From: Chloroflexota bacterium
GTDB lineage: Bacteria > Chloroflexota > Anaerolineae > UBA4142
Reading direction: 5' to 3'
DNA length: 62,669 nt
NCBI GenBank assembly: GCA_016215025.1
Contig: JACRMI010000168.1
Location: forward strand, 1 to 62,669
A program made the translations under genes and the position numbers. The notes under the pieces are model-generated. The model saw nothing but the letters and a program-made list of their open reading frames with translations. It did not search any database and had not been told where the DNA came from. Positions 14,842 through 24,102 of the stretch are shown piece by piece. Position 1 is the first letter of the stretch; the number at the start of each line of letters is the position of its first letter.

Positions 14842-15768
14842 ATGCACGCTTTGGTTACGGGTGGAGCTGGTTTCATCGGATCAAACATTGTTAAACATCT
14901 GTTGGCAGAGGGACATCGTGTGACGGTGCTTGACAATCTCTTATCTGGCTATCGTCAAAATCTCGATCCGTTTCCCCAGGTCGAATTTCTTGAGGGCGAT
15001 GTTCGCGATGCGGTAATCGTTGAACGCGCGATGCAAGGTGTCGAAGTCGTATTTCATCTGGCGGCTTCTGTAGGCAACAAGCGCTCTATCGAGCATCCAT
15101 TAGAAGATTCTGAGATCAATGTGCTAGGTACTTTGCGTGTACTTGAAGCCGCGCGCCGAAACGGAGTTCGCAAAGTGGTCTTTTCTTCTTCGGCGGGTAT
15201 CTTTGGCGAGTTGAAAACAATCCCCATTCGCGAAGATCATCCCGTCGAGCCAGATTCTCCCTACGGTGCGAGCAAGCTGGGTGCAGAAAAACTCTGTCTG
15301 GCTTATGCAAAACTTTACCCGCTTGAATGTGTCTGCCTTCGCTATTTCAATGTCTATGGCGAGAATCAACGTTACGATGCGTACGGGAATGTGATTCCCA
15401 TATTTGCGCATAAGATTTTACAGGGCGAGCCGATTACCATTTTCGGCGATGGAGAGCAGACGCGCGACTTTGTCAATGTGCGGGATGTGGTCCAGGCAAA
15501 CTATAAAGCGGCGATGGCGCGGGGTGTTTCGGGTGCGTTCAATATCGCAAGCGGTACACGCATCACGATCAATCGGCTTGCCGAGTGGATGTGCGAAGCG
15601 AGTCATGGTCTGGTACCGATTCAGCATGGTTCACCTCGACCGGGCGATGTGCGGCATAGTCTGGCGGATATTTCGGCGGCAAGCTTGGCTTTCGGATTTG
15701 CGCCCACAGTCGATTTACGTGAAGGATTGGCTGACTATATGACCTGGGCAAAAGGAGCATTGGTATAA
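14842..15768 (+). CDS. NAD-dependent nucleotide-sugar epimerase/dehydratase (GalE-like)
   Basis: 308 residues, extended SDR. The N-terminal GGAGFIGSNIVKHL binds NAD, and the catalytic triad is visible as Ser in VVFSSSAGIFG and the YGASKLGAEKLC motif (Tyr-x-x-x-Lys). RYFNVYGENQRYDAYGNVIPIF matches UDP-glucose 4-epimerase-type enzymes. It probably epimerises a UDP-sugar for the polysaccharide. AAAGGATC precedes the ATG. It is the first gene of the locus, and its stop overlaps the next start as TAATG. Confidence 0.88.
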   Translation: MHALVTGGAGFIGSNIVKHLLAEGHRVTVLDNLLSGYRQNLDPFPQVEFLEGDVRDAVIVERAMQGVEVVFHLAASVGNKRSIEHPLEDSEINVLGTLRVLEAARRNGVRKVVFSSSAGIFGELKTIPIREDHPVEPDSPYGASKLGAEKLCLAYAKLYPLECVCLRYFNVYGENQRYDAYGNVIPIFAHKILQGEPITIFGDGEQTRDFVNVRDVVQANYKAAMARGVSGAFNIASGTRITINRLAEWMCEASHGLVPIQHGSPRPGDVRHSLADISAASLAFGFAPTVDLREGLADYMTWAKGALV

Positions 15769-16679
15769 TGGCACGAGTCTTGATTCTGGGCGGCGAAGGG
15801 ATGTTGGGGCACAAAGTCTTCCAGGTGCTGGCATCGCGTTTTGATACGTTTGCGACGTTTCGTGATCCAGATGGCTCGTGGTTGCGTTATCCCATGTATG
15901 CGAACGTCGCGCGAGAACAACTCGTCGCGGGGGTAGACGCTCTGAATTTTGCGTCGGTCATCCGCGCAGTCGCCCAAACCAAGCCCGATGTGGTCATCAA
16001 TTGTATTGGCATTATCAAACAACTGAAAGAAGCCAAAGACCCGTTTATCAGTATAGCTTTGAATTCGCTGTTTCCACATCAGCTTGCCGATTTGTGTGCT
16101 GCTACGGGGGCGCGCTTGTTTCATATGAGCACAGATTGTGTCTTTACTGGACGCAAGGGTCATTATACTGAAGCGGATACGGCTGACGCAGAGGATTTGT
16201 ACGGACGCACCAAGTTGCTGGGCGAAGTGGATCGCGTGAATTGTCTCACCATTCGCACATCGATTATCGGTCGCGATTTTCTCAAGCAGAGCGCCATGCT
16301 TGAATGGTTTCTGAGCAATCGTGGCGGCAAGGTGCAGGGTTATACCGGAGCGATTTACACTGGGTTTCCAACACAGACGCTCGCCCACATTATGGGCGAT
16401 CTCATCGAATTTCATCCGAATCTCTCCGGGCTGTACCAAGTCGCCAGCCAGCCAATCAACAAGTACGACTTGTTAGTCAAGCTTCGAGATGCGATGAATC
16501 TGGATATTGCTATCGAACCACAGTCAGAATTTTTCTGCGACCGCAGCTTGAGCGCAGAGCGTTTTGTCGCGGCGACAGGATATGTGATTCCAACCTGGGA
16601 TGAGATGGTCGCCGAAATCGCAAATGATCCTACTCCTTATGATGAATGGAAAAGAACGTATGCAACCTCTTACCGGTAA
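15768..16679 (+). CDS. RmlD/CapF-like SDR reductase
   Basis: 303 residues. ILGGEGMLGHKVFQVL is the nucleotide-binding site, DVVINCIGIIKQL and the triad HMSTDCVFTG / YGRTKLLGE are typical of the RmlD family. Lying directly before a CapE-like and a CapG-like gene, it is best read as the reductase acting in UDP-N-acetyl-L-fucosamine synthesis (CapF/WbjC/FnlB). Unlike the CapF I know (about 370 residues with a C-terminal cupin) it stops after the SDR domain. An alternative role is a dTDP-rhamnose-type 4-ketoreductase. Confidence 0.8.
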   Translation: MARVLILGGEGMLGHKVFQVLASRFDTFATFRDPDGSWLRYPMYANVAREQLVAGVDALNFASVIRAVAQTKPDVVINCIGIIKQLKEAKDPFISIALNSLFPHQLADLCAATGARLFHMSTDCVFTGRKGHYTEADTADAEDLYGRTKLLGEVDRVNCLTIRTSIIGRDFLKQSAMLEWFLSNRGGKVQGYTGAIYTGFPTQTLAHIMGDLIEFHPNLSGLYQVASQPINKYDLLVKLRDAMNLDIAIEPQSEFFCDRSLSAERFVAATGYVIPTWDEMVAEIANDPTPYDEWKRTYATSYR

Positions 16680-17709
16680 GCAGGTCTTAATCACGGGGGG
16701 CACTGGTTCACTGGGTCAAGTTATCGTTCGCCGGATTCTTTCGGGCGAAATGGGTACGCCCTCCAAAATCGTCGTCTTTTCGCGCGACGAGGCAAAACAG
16801 CATTACATGCGCTTGTCCTACCTCAATCGTAAAGCGGCGACCGACGAAATCATCTATCGCAATTTTCGAGAATTGTTGACCTTTCGCATTGGCGATATGC
16901 GCGATTATCCATCGGTCGCGCAAGCGGTGCAGGAGGCGGATGTTGTCTTCCACGCCGCCGCGCTCAAGCAAGTTCCGACCTGTGAATACTTTCCATTTCA
17001 AGCTGTGCAAACGAATGTGATTGGCGCGCAGAACCTGGTGCGTGCGGTTCGCGACAATCAGGCGCACGTGGAAACCGTAGTCGGCATTTCGACCGACAAG
17101 GCGTGTAAACCCATCAACGTGATGGGCATGACCAAGGCTGTGATGGAACGGATCATGGTTGAAGCGAATATGGATTGTCCCAGGACACGGTTTGTGTGTG
17201 TTCGCTATGGCAATGTGATTGCGTCGCGGGGATCGGTTGTGCCATTGTTCCTCGATCAAATCGCACATGGCGGACCTGTGACCGTGACGCTCAAAGAAAT
17301 GACGCGGTTTTTGCTTTCACTCGACCGGGCAGTCGATACGGTGTTCGCCGCAATCCGCAGTGCTCAACGGGGTGAGACGTACATTCCCAAAGTACCAGCC
17401 GCACGATTAACCGATCTGGCAGAAGTGCTCATTGCCGGGCGCGATATCCCAATTACGTTTACAGGTATTCGTCCCGGTGAAAAAATCCACGAGATCATGG
17501 TGTCGGAAGAAGAGTGCCATCGCACCATCGAGCGGGATGGATATTACGTGATCTGCCCCATGTTGCCAGAGTTGTGCGCTGCGCCAGTGACAACGCCCGC
17601 ACTGACAAGTGAGTATTCGTCAGCGGACATTACGTTGGATCATGATGGCTTACGCGAATTGCTTGCGCCGTATTTAGGCGCAGCTCTGCCAAACGAGATC
17701 TACGCATGA
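16660..17709 (+). CDS. UDP-GlcNAc 4,6-dehydratase/5-epimerase, CapE/WbjB-like
   Basis: 349 residues from the ATG at 16660, which overlaps the previous gene by 20 bases and has GGAAAAG upstream; ATGs at 16639 and 16642 are possible alternatives. The motifs ITGGTGSLGQVIVRRIL, FSRDEAKQHYMR, VVFHAAALKQVPTCEYFP and GISTDKACKPINVMGMTKAVMER are those of the soluble CapE/WbjB/FlaA1 dehydratases. In this pathway it dehydrates and epimerises UDP-GlcNAc, the first step to UDP-L-FucNAc. The stop overlaps the next ATG. Confidence 0.9.
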   Translation: MQPLTGKQVLITGGTGSLGQVIVRRILSGEMGTPSKIVVFSRDEAKQHYMRLSYLNRKAATDEIIYRNFRELLTFRIGDMRDYPSVAQAVQEADVVFHAAALKQVPTCEYFPFQAVQTNVIGAQNLVRAVRDNQAHVETVVGISTDKACKPINVMGMTKAVMERIMVEANMDCPRTRFVCVRYGNVIASRGSVVPLFLDQIAHGGPVTVTLKEMTRFLLSLDRAVDTVFAAIRSAQRGETYIPKVPAARLTDLAEVLIAGRDIPITFTGIRPGEKIHEIMVSEEECHRTIERDGYYVICPMLPELCAAPVTTPALTSEYSSADITLDHDGLRELLAPYLGAALPNEIYA

Positions 17710-18812
17710 AGGTGATGACAATCTTTGGCACGCGCCCTGAAATCATTCGCCTGAGCCAAATCATTAAACAACTCGATAAATTCTGCGAACATACGCTTGT
17801 TCACACCGGGCAAAATTATGATCCAAACCTAAGTGATATTTTCTTTCGCGATCTCGATTTGCGCGCGCCGAATATTCATCTGGGCATTCAGGCAACTAGC
17901 TTTTCCGACCAAGCCGGGCAGATCATTGCACGCTGCGGCGAATTGTTTGCCGCCGAAAAACCTGATCGCGTGTTGATTCTGGGTGATACCAATAGCGGTT
18001 TGGCGGCGATTCCGGCGGCGCGGATGCGAATACCTGTTTATCATCTGGAAGCGGGTAACCGTTGTTACGACGACCGTGTGCCGGAAGAAATTAATCGGCG
18101 CATCATCGACCATTGCAGCAATGTGTTGATGCCATATACCCATCGGAGCAAAGATAACTTGGTGCGCGAAGGGATCGAGCGTCAACGTATTTTTGTTATC
18201 GGCAATCCAATATATGAAGTGTTGAATGCGTATGCCGATCAGGTTGAAGCGAGTGACGTCTTGTCACGACTCAAGGTTGAGCCGGGCAAATTCTTTCTCG
18301 TTACCTTGCATCGGGCCGAGAATGTGGACGACGCGACGCGCTTGGAAAAGCTTTTGCGTGGACTAGCACTAGTTGCCGACACATACGCCGAACCAATGGT
18401 GGTGAGCTTGCATCCACGCACGGCAGACAAACTGGCGCGCTTTGGTCTTGATCCGCAATCCAAACGCGTGCGATTGCTATCGCCAATGGGCTTGTTCGAC
18501 TTTGTTAAATTAGAAAAGCACGCGCATTGTGTTTTGAGCGACAGCGGGACGGTGCAGGAAGAATGCTGCATCTTTGGTGTGCCCAACGTAACAGTGCGTG
18601 ATGTGACCGAACGCGCGGAGACGATTGAAGTGGGCAGTAACGTTCTATCCGGCGCAGAGCCAGAGATGATTTTGCAAGCGGTGCGCGTTGCGTTAGGAAC
18701 AAGTTGCGTCTGGAATCCACCGGCAGAATATGTGACCTCAGATGTAGCACGCACAGTAGTGAAGATTGTGTTAGGATACAATAACGCGACCGATGCCGTC
18801 GGCATGGTTTAG
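17706..18812 (+). CDS. UDP-N-acetylglucosamine 2-epimerase family, CapG/WbjD-like
   Basis: 368 residues. TIFGTRPEIIRLSQI, HTGQNYDPNLSDIFF, GDTNSGLAAIPAARMRIPVYHLEAGNR, RVPEEINRRIIDH and LSDSGTVQEECCIFGVPNVTVRDVTERAETIEVGSN are the family signatures, with Asp/Glu/His of the active site conserved. After CapF and CapE homologues, the likely reaction is C2 epimerisation giving UDP-N-acetyl-L-fucosamine, rather than ManNAc synthesis. The ATG overlaps the preceding stop (ATGA). Confidence 0.92.
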   Translation: MKVMTIFGTRPEIIRLSQIIKQLDKFCEHTLVHTGQNYDPNLSDIFFRDLDLRAPNIHLGIQATSFSDQAGQIIARCGELFAAEKPDRVLILGDTNSGLAAIPAARMRIPVYHLEAGNRCYDDRVPEEINRRIIDHCSNVLMPYTHRSKDNLVREGIERQRIFVIGNPIYEVLNAYADQVEASDVLSRLKVEPGKFFLVTLHRAENVDDATRLEKLLRGLALVADTYAEPMVVSLHPRTADKLARFGLDPQSKRVRLLSPMGLFDFVKLEKHAHCVLSDSGTVQEECCIFGVPNVTVRDVTERAETIEVGSNVLSGAEPEMILQAVRVALGTSCVWNPPAEYVTSDVARTVVKIVLGYNNATDAVGMV

Positions 18813-18875
18813 ATAATCGAGAAAACCGGGATACTCTTGGCTAATTCAGTGTAGCAGGTCAGGAAGATACTTGAA

Positions 18876-20585
18876 ATGCGACATGGCATCAGGTTGGGTT
18901 TACTAGTACTTTTAGCTGTCTGTTTGGTGATTTTCATGCCGGCGTTCCAGAGCGCTGCGTGGATCAACATCGGAATGGTGACATTGACTCGTGAACTAGT
19001 GAGACAGACCAGTTCCGTAAATACGAAAGAGCGTGACCCTAACTATCCTCCATCTGTCCAACTAACGTCCGCTCAAATTGCGCCAGTCCTTGCCGCATTT
19101 GAGCAAGCGGCGAATGTGGATTCTAATAATGGAACAGTGCGTTGGTCGTTGGTACGGGCTGATCTTGCGATGAATGACCTGCGGGCAGCGGCAGATGCTG
19201 TTGCGAAAATCAAAGACCAAGTGTCACGAAATCCATTTTTGTATCTTGATGCACTGGGCACGTTCGACCGGAGCAACGACTCACAGAACGTGATCGCGTT
19301 ATATGAATCAGTACCGCCACCTAAACGGACGCAAACAATCAGCGACACTATTGCCATCGCTTACCTTCGGGTGACACCCAAGGCATTGGAAAAAGCGTTG
19401 GTCCTTCGCCCCGACGATCTTTTTATCAATTATCAACTTGAGCGGCAAGCACGTCAGTCAGGTGACACTGGACATGGGGAATTCTTCCGTCGAGCGCTCA
19501 CCCATTTTGCGCTGAACGCGATTTTTCCAGCGGATACACGCTTGCAAGCGTACGTGGCGCAGACGATTCCAGATTTATTGGCGGAACAAATCTGGAATCG
19601 TGGAATGACCCTGAATGTTGTAGCATATTTGGTGTGGCAACATCCGGATGCGCCGATGGTCTCTCAGGTCTTGAAGAATTTGATTGCGCGTTATCCTACC
19701 GACCCGGATTGGATGTTCTTGCTTGCTGAACTGGATCACCGCCGCGGTGACATTGATCTGGCAACTCAAGAATATCAACGTGTTCTCCAAATCAAACCGG
19801 ATTACGCGGAAGCGTATTTGCGTTTGGGACTTGTGATAGAAGCGCAGTGTCCGATAACGCGTGCTGACTGTTCTTGGATTTTGCCCCAAGCGGCGCAATG
19901 GTATGAGAATTATCACAAACTTGTGCCAGAAGATTTGAGCGGTTTGGAAAAACTGATTCAGGTCAATCGTGTACTTGGCAAGCCAGTCGCTGATTTGCAA
20001 GCAGATTTGGATAACATTGCTGACGACCGACGATTTGTCGCGCAGAAACTGGGTGTGCCGGTAGAGAGTATAGCCCTCGGGCAGAATCTTGTCGAGAATT
20101 CAAACTTTGCACAATGGAGTGGAGAAGCCCCAGAGAACTGGAGATTCCTAGATTATCTTGGGCACGGCGTTAAAGATGGATTGTATGAAGGGGGAAAGGA
20201 TCGACTGGTGCCCGGTGCGCCAGCACGTCTTGTTGCGTTGTGGGGCGGCTCATTGCCTGATGGAAGTACCACGTACGCCGAGTACTTTGGTAAGAGTTTC
20301 GTTGTGACGGAAAATCAATATCTTGTAACCGTCACTTATCGTACCTGGAATGTAATGGATGGTAAGGGGGCTGTTTTTGTGGGCGACTATACTCGCTTAG
20401 GCGGCAATGTCTTGGCGGCATTTCCTTTGCCGCCGTCAAATGGGGTGTTGCGTACAGTGCGTGTCCTAGCAAAAGGTTCTCCGTCTCAGGTTCAAATGAC
20501 GCCATTAGTGCGCAATGTAGGGCTGGGACAGTTTTGGTTTAGTCAAGTGCAAGTTCGTTCTGTTATGATAAATGTGATACAATGA
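18876..20585 (+). CDS. Membrane-anchored TPR protein with a C-terminal lectin-like domain
   Basis: 569 residues. An N-terminal hydrophobic segment (residues 8-25) acts as signal anchor. Helical repeats of TPR type occupy about residues 60-330, the clearest near DWMFLLAELDHRRGDIDLATQEYQRVLQIKPDYAEAYLRLG in outline. The last 170 residues begin with NLVENSNFAQWSGEAPENWRF, a common opening of carbohydrate-binding jelly-roll domains. It may organise or co-polymerise the polysaccharide machinery outside the membrane. AGGAAGA precedes the ATG. Confidence 0.65.
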   Translation: MRHGIRLGLLVLLAVCLVIFMPAFQSAAWINIGMVTLTRELVRQTSSVNTKERDPNYPPSVQLTSAQIAPVLAAFEQAANVDSNNGTVRWSLVRADLAMNDLRAAADAVAKIKDQVSRNPFLYLDALGTFDRSNDSQNVIALYESVPPPKRTQTISDTIAIAYLRVTPKALEKALVLRPDDLFINYQLERQARQSGDTGHGEFFRRALTHFALNAIFPADTRLQAYVAQTIPDLLAEQIWNRGMTLNVVAYLVWQHPDAPMVSQVLKNLIARYPTDPDWMFLLAELDHRRGDIDLATQEYQRVLQIKPDYAEAYLRLGLVIEAQCPITRADCSWILPQAAQWYENYHKLVPEDLSGLEKLIQVNRVLGKPVADLQADLDNIADDRRFVAQKLGVPVESIALGQNLVENSNFAQWSGEAPENWRFLDYLGHGVKDGLYEGGKDRLVPGAPARLVALWGGSLPDGSTTYAEYFGKSFVVTENQYLVTVTYRTWNVMDGKGAVFVGDYTRLGGNVLAAFPLPPSNGVLRTVRVLAKGSPSQVQMTPLVRNVGLGQFWFSQVQVRSVMINVIQ

Positions 20586-20680
20586 TCCATCGAACTATAG
20601 CCAAATGAGAAAAGGCGGCGAATATTTATCAGCTCCTTTGGCGCAGCATCCGAACTATAAAATCTAAATCTGTTCAGGAT

Positions 20681-21922
20681 TTGATTATCACGACAGGTAG
20701 CAATCTTAGTATAACTTTGCTGACAGTACTTGGAGGAATTCTGTCGGCAAGGTTGTTAGGTCCGGAAGGACGGGGTGAATTCGCTGCGGCTATCGTTTGG
20801 TCGAGCGTGATCGGAGTGATTGCAACTTTAGGACTACCACAAGCGCTGACGTATTCTGTAGCGCGTGAAACCGATGCGTTTGGCGAAATCTTTGCGACGA
20901 CACTTGGAATTTGGGTCGTCCAAAGTACTTTGGCTGTCTTTGTTGGCTGGGTAGCGATTGGACTTTTCTTGGGACAATATCAACCTCTTGTGGTTGGATC
21001 GACGCACGTGTATTTGTTTTCCATTCCATGTTTTCTCATTACGTCCTATTTAAGTACTCTTGCTCAAGGTCTGAAGCGATTCTGGCTATTTAGCGCGATT
21101 CGTTCGGCAGCGGCGGCCGTTTATCCAATCAGTGTGATTCTAGGAATTGCCGTCGGTGTTAATCGGGCGGTAGAACTCCTTATCTTGATGATCTTCTTTC
21201 AGGGTTTAGTCACGGTTGTTACGCTAACTATTTTTATGTGCCAACTAACTCCCAAAGGAAAGTTTGACCGTCAGTGGGCAAGTTCGCTATTACAGTACGG
21301 GCTAAAGTCATACTGGGGCAGTCTGTCTTGGATGACCAATGCTCGACTTGATCAGTTTCTCATGAGCATGTTTGTGGGTTTGGCTGAGTTGGGGCAGTAT
21401 GCGGTTGCTGTGTCCTATGCATCAGTGCTGTTCCCACTATCGGGAGCATTTGCGATGATACTTTTTCCACGTGTGGCGAGTACCCAAAATTTGCATAATG
21501 CAAAACATAAGATTGTTAGAGTTCTGAGATTGAATTTGTTCATTTCATTTTCTGGAGCAGTTTTGTTGGGTTTGATTTGTCCAGTTCTTCTTCCTCTCAT
21601 ATTTGGGTTTGATTTTTTCCCGGCCGTGTATCCCGCCATGATTCTTTTGCTCGGGACTGTTTTTCTCGGATGCAACTATGTTCTCAGCGATGGGTTGCGT
21701 GGATTGGGATTGCCAACCGAGGTTAGCATTGCTGAATTCATCGGAACTGGGGCGACCCTCTTTGGGTTGTTATTGTTGTTACCCCGCTTGGGTATTTACG
21801 GCGCAGCATGGGTTTCGGTGCTCAGCTACGGTACGGTCGCCTTGATTTTGACTCATAAACTTATTGCGATCCATTCATCAATTCTCCCGAAGTCGATCGA
21901 TGCCAATTCAAAACCAAACTGA
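20681..21922 (+). CDS. Wzx-type polysaccharide flippase (MATE/MOP superfamily)
   Basis: 413 residues with about a dozen hydrophobic helices. GGILSARLLGPEGRGEFAAA at the N-terminus is the typical first-helix motif of oligosaccharide flippases. It would move the lipid-linked repeat unit across the membrane. The start is uncertain: TTG at 20681 is the only usual start codon in frame, while the frame is open back to 20609 and encodes LLWRSIRTIKSKSVQDL, which looks like genuine flippase N-terminus. A non-standard start, or a frameshift joining the ATG at 20605, is possible. Confidence 0.85.
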   Translation: MIITTGSNLSITLLTVLGGILSARLLGPEGRGEFAAAIVWSSVIGVIATLGLPQALTYSVARETDAFGEIFATTLGIWVVQSTLAVFVGWVAIGLFLGQYQPLVVGSTHVYLFSIPCFLITSYLSTLAQGLKRFWLFSAIRSAAAAVYPISVILGIAVGVNRAVELLILMIFFQGLVTVVTLTIFMCQLTPKGKFDRQWASSLLQYGLKSYWGSLSWMTNARLDQFLMSMFVGLAELGQYAVAVSYASVLFPLSGAFAMILFPRVASTQNLHNAKHKIVRVLRLNLFISFSGAVLLGLICPVLLPLIFGFDFFPAVYPAMILLLGTVFLGCNYVLSDGLRGLGLPTEVSIAEFIGTGATLFGLLLLLPRLGIYGAAWVSVLSYGTVALILTHKLIAIHSSILPKSIDANSKPN

Positions 21923-22775
21923 AAAAACAATAAATTATCCTTTGATTTCTATCATCACGGCGGTGCGGAACGGCGCACCCTATGTGGGCGCGCTGATCGA
22001 AAGTGTCTTGAATCAGGATTACTCCAATGTCGAGCACATTGTGATTGACGATGGCTCTAACGACGAAGGAGCCACTGAGGCGATATTGGAACGGTACCCC
22101 CACCTTCGGTGGTGGAGTCGGGAAAACAAAGGACAATATGCTACACAGAATGAAGGGCTATTAGCCGCACGTGGTGACATCATCGGAATTATCAGTGCTG
22201 ATGATGTATATATTACGCCGAATACCCTAAGCCGTGTAGTAGAGTATTGGCGCACACACGCGTCTTGCAATTTGGTTTACGGCAAGACGTTACATATGGA
22301 TCAGCAAGGTATCTTACTACCCTATCAAACTGATACGACTGGGAATTATCCCGCTTGGTTTCTCAAATATAATCCCTACATCCAGCATTGTTCGTTGTTT
22401 GTGAGCCGGGATTTTATCCTCCGGAATGACATCTGGTTTGATGCGTCCTTTAGATACGCCGGCGACTGGGATTGGATCATGCGTCTTTTCCGCTCCGATC
22501 CGCAGTATGGTTATTTGCCTTACCCGTTGTCAGTAATTCGTGACCATCCTCATCAAATATCACGTACAGCACTTGGAAAGGCGATTATTGCAGAGCATGT
22601 AAGAGTTTGTCGGATTCATGGTGGTAGCTATCCGCTTCATTTCTTGGTTCGGAAATTGTTGCAATATCGTGCGATGTTCATCAAAGCATGGTCCACGTTC
22701 AGAAAACAAGGGGTCCGGGGTTTCTTCGATCTTGGAAAGGATTGGCTTTATCGGAGGAAGATAATTCGTGGCTGA
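21900..22775 (+). CDS. Glycosyltransferase family 2
   Basis: 291 residues from the ATG at 21900, overlapping the flippase by 23 bases. The GT-A fold begins with PLISIITAVRNGAPYVGALIESVL, then VIDDGSNDEGATEAIL and ISADDVYITPN (the DxD-like metal site). A later GDWDWIMRLFRSD matches the acceptor-side motif. It is a cytoplasmic transferase adding one sugar of the repeat unit; the donor is unknown. No membrane segment is present. Confidence 0.9.
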   Translation: MPIQNQTEKTINYPLISIITAVRNGAPYVGALIESVLNQDYSNVEHIVIDDGSNDEGATEAILERYPHLRWWSRENKGQYATQNEGLLAARGDIIGIISADDVYITPNTLSRVVEYWRTHASCNLVYGKTLHMDQQGILLPYQTDTTGNYPAWFLKYNPYIQHCSLFVSRDFILRNDIWFDASFRYAGDWDWIMRLFRSDPQYGYLPYPLSVIRDHPHQISRTALGKAIIAEHVRVCRIHGGSYPLHFLVRKLLQYRAMFIKAWSTFRKQGVRGFFDLGKDWLYRRKIIRG

Positions 22776-24102
22776 GGAATATCGTTTTCGAGCAAGACAT
22801 ATCGAACCAACACGATCTAACGTGGCTGGGTATGATATCGTTGCAGCTGCAGTTGTTCGGAAAGTGCTATACTTCGGTATTGCCTTGGCATTATGTGCTG
22901 TTCACTTGTTATTGCCGATTGAAAGAGGATTTCCCACGCCTCGGATTGTGGGTTTGCCATTCACCCTGACCATCCTGGTTAGTATGATTGTCGGAGTAGT
23001 ATTGTTTTTTGAATCGAATGGCAAGATTCTCGTGATTTTACTTGACCGTTACGTTCGCATCCAATTATTCATTGTTTGGCTCTTTTCATTTGGAGCGGTT
23101 ATCTCAGCGAATTTGCAATCGGGGATGTTTGTCGCTTTATCTTACTTTATTACATTTGTGCTTGATTACATGATCCTGGTCTATCTATTTCGGCGCGGAT
23201 TCCGCAGTGAATTTATTGCTATTCTGGTTTTTGTAGCATTTCTGGCAACATTGGTTGGTGCGGCAGAAGGAATCGTGGGTTACTCTTTATCATTCTATAC
23301 AGACGCCTTTCTGAACGCCAATGTTATTCGTGGTTTTCGTGTGCTGGGCACATTGGGAAACCCGATTATCTATCCCATGGCTTTGATTCTTGCAGTACCA
23401 TTAATAATGGAGATTAAGGCGTCGTACATCAAGTACCCAATGATAGGGCTAGTGTTTGTGGTTTCTCTATTAGCTATATCGACAACCGCTGTGCTCATGT
23501 GGGCGTTATTGGGATTGGGTATTGCCATGATTTCCAAGCGAAAGGTGCGATTGATTGTCATTGTTGCAGTTGCTTTGACGTTAATTCTTTTGGCAATCCC
23601 TTCTTTGGGTTGGGATAGTGGATATATCGGTTCAATCCCACTTGAGCGCCTTGTTCTCACGAATCCGGTTTCAACGCAGACACGGCTCGATGTGCTATTC
23701 GGAGTATGGGATATATATGTGCGTGATTTGGATGTCTTTCGTTTGTTGGTGGGTTATGGTCTGCGGTCGGTGTCTCCTGCTGTGCAATCATTAGGACTTC
23801 AGACAGATACTCCAGATAATGTGTATATGGCACTCCTTTTTGAGAACGGACTGCTGGGACTTGGAGCGTTTCTGTTTTTAGGAGCCGCAATATTGTGGCG
23901 ATTTCGGTGGTCCATTTGGAAAAGACTAGACGGGTATGCCATCTTAGCATGGTTTGTTGCCGGTTTCATTTTTACAACTATTTATTACGAGACTTTTAAT
24001 TTTGTCTGGGTGGCCCTTGTGGCAAATCTAACTGTGATTGGTGCCACTAGTAAAATGGAAAAGCGCCATCATCTGCTAAGCAAAGGAAAGATTGCTTCGT
24101 GA
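22768..24102 (+). CDS. O-antigen polymerase/ligase-type membrane protein (first copy)
   Basis: 444 residues from GTG at 22768, overlapping the previous gene. Ten or more hydrophobic helices and one larger periplasmic loop with VLTNPVSTQTRLDVLFGVWDIYV and GYGLRSVSPAVQSL, then the short motif TPDNVYMALLFENGLLGLGAF, which is typical of Wzy_C/WaaL proteins. It is likely to polymerise or ligate the repeat units after the flippase. Base composition looks AT-richer than the flanking genes. Confidence 0.82.
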   Translation: MAEEYRFRARHIEPTRSNVAGYDIVAAAVVRKVLYFGIALALCAVHLLLPIERGFPTPRIVGLPFTLTILVSMIVGVVLFFESNGKILVILLDRYVRIQLFIVWLFSFGAVISANLQSGMFVALSYFITFVLDYMILVYLFRRGFRSEFIAILVFVAFLATLVGAAEGIVGYSLSFYTDAFLNANVIRGFRVLGTLGNPIIYPMALILAVPLIMEIKASYIKYPMIGLVFVVSLLAISTTAVLMWALLGLGIAMISKRKVRLIVIVAVALTLILLAIPSLGWDSGYIGSIPLERLVLTNPVSTQTRLDVLFGVWDIYVRDLDVFRLLVGYGLRSVSPAVQSLGLQTDTPDNVYMALLFENGLLGLGAFLFLGAAILWRFRWSIWKRLDGYAILAWFVAGFIFTTIYYETFNFVWVALVANLTVIGATSKMEKRHHLLSKGKIAS

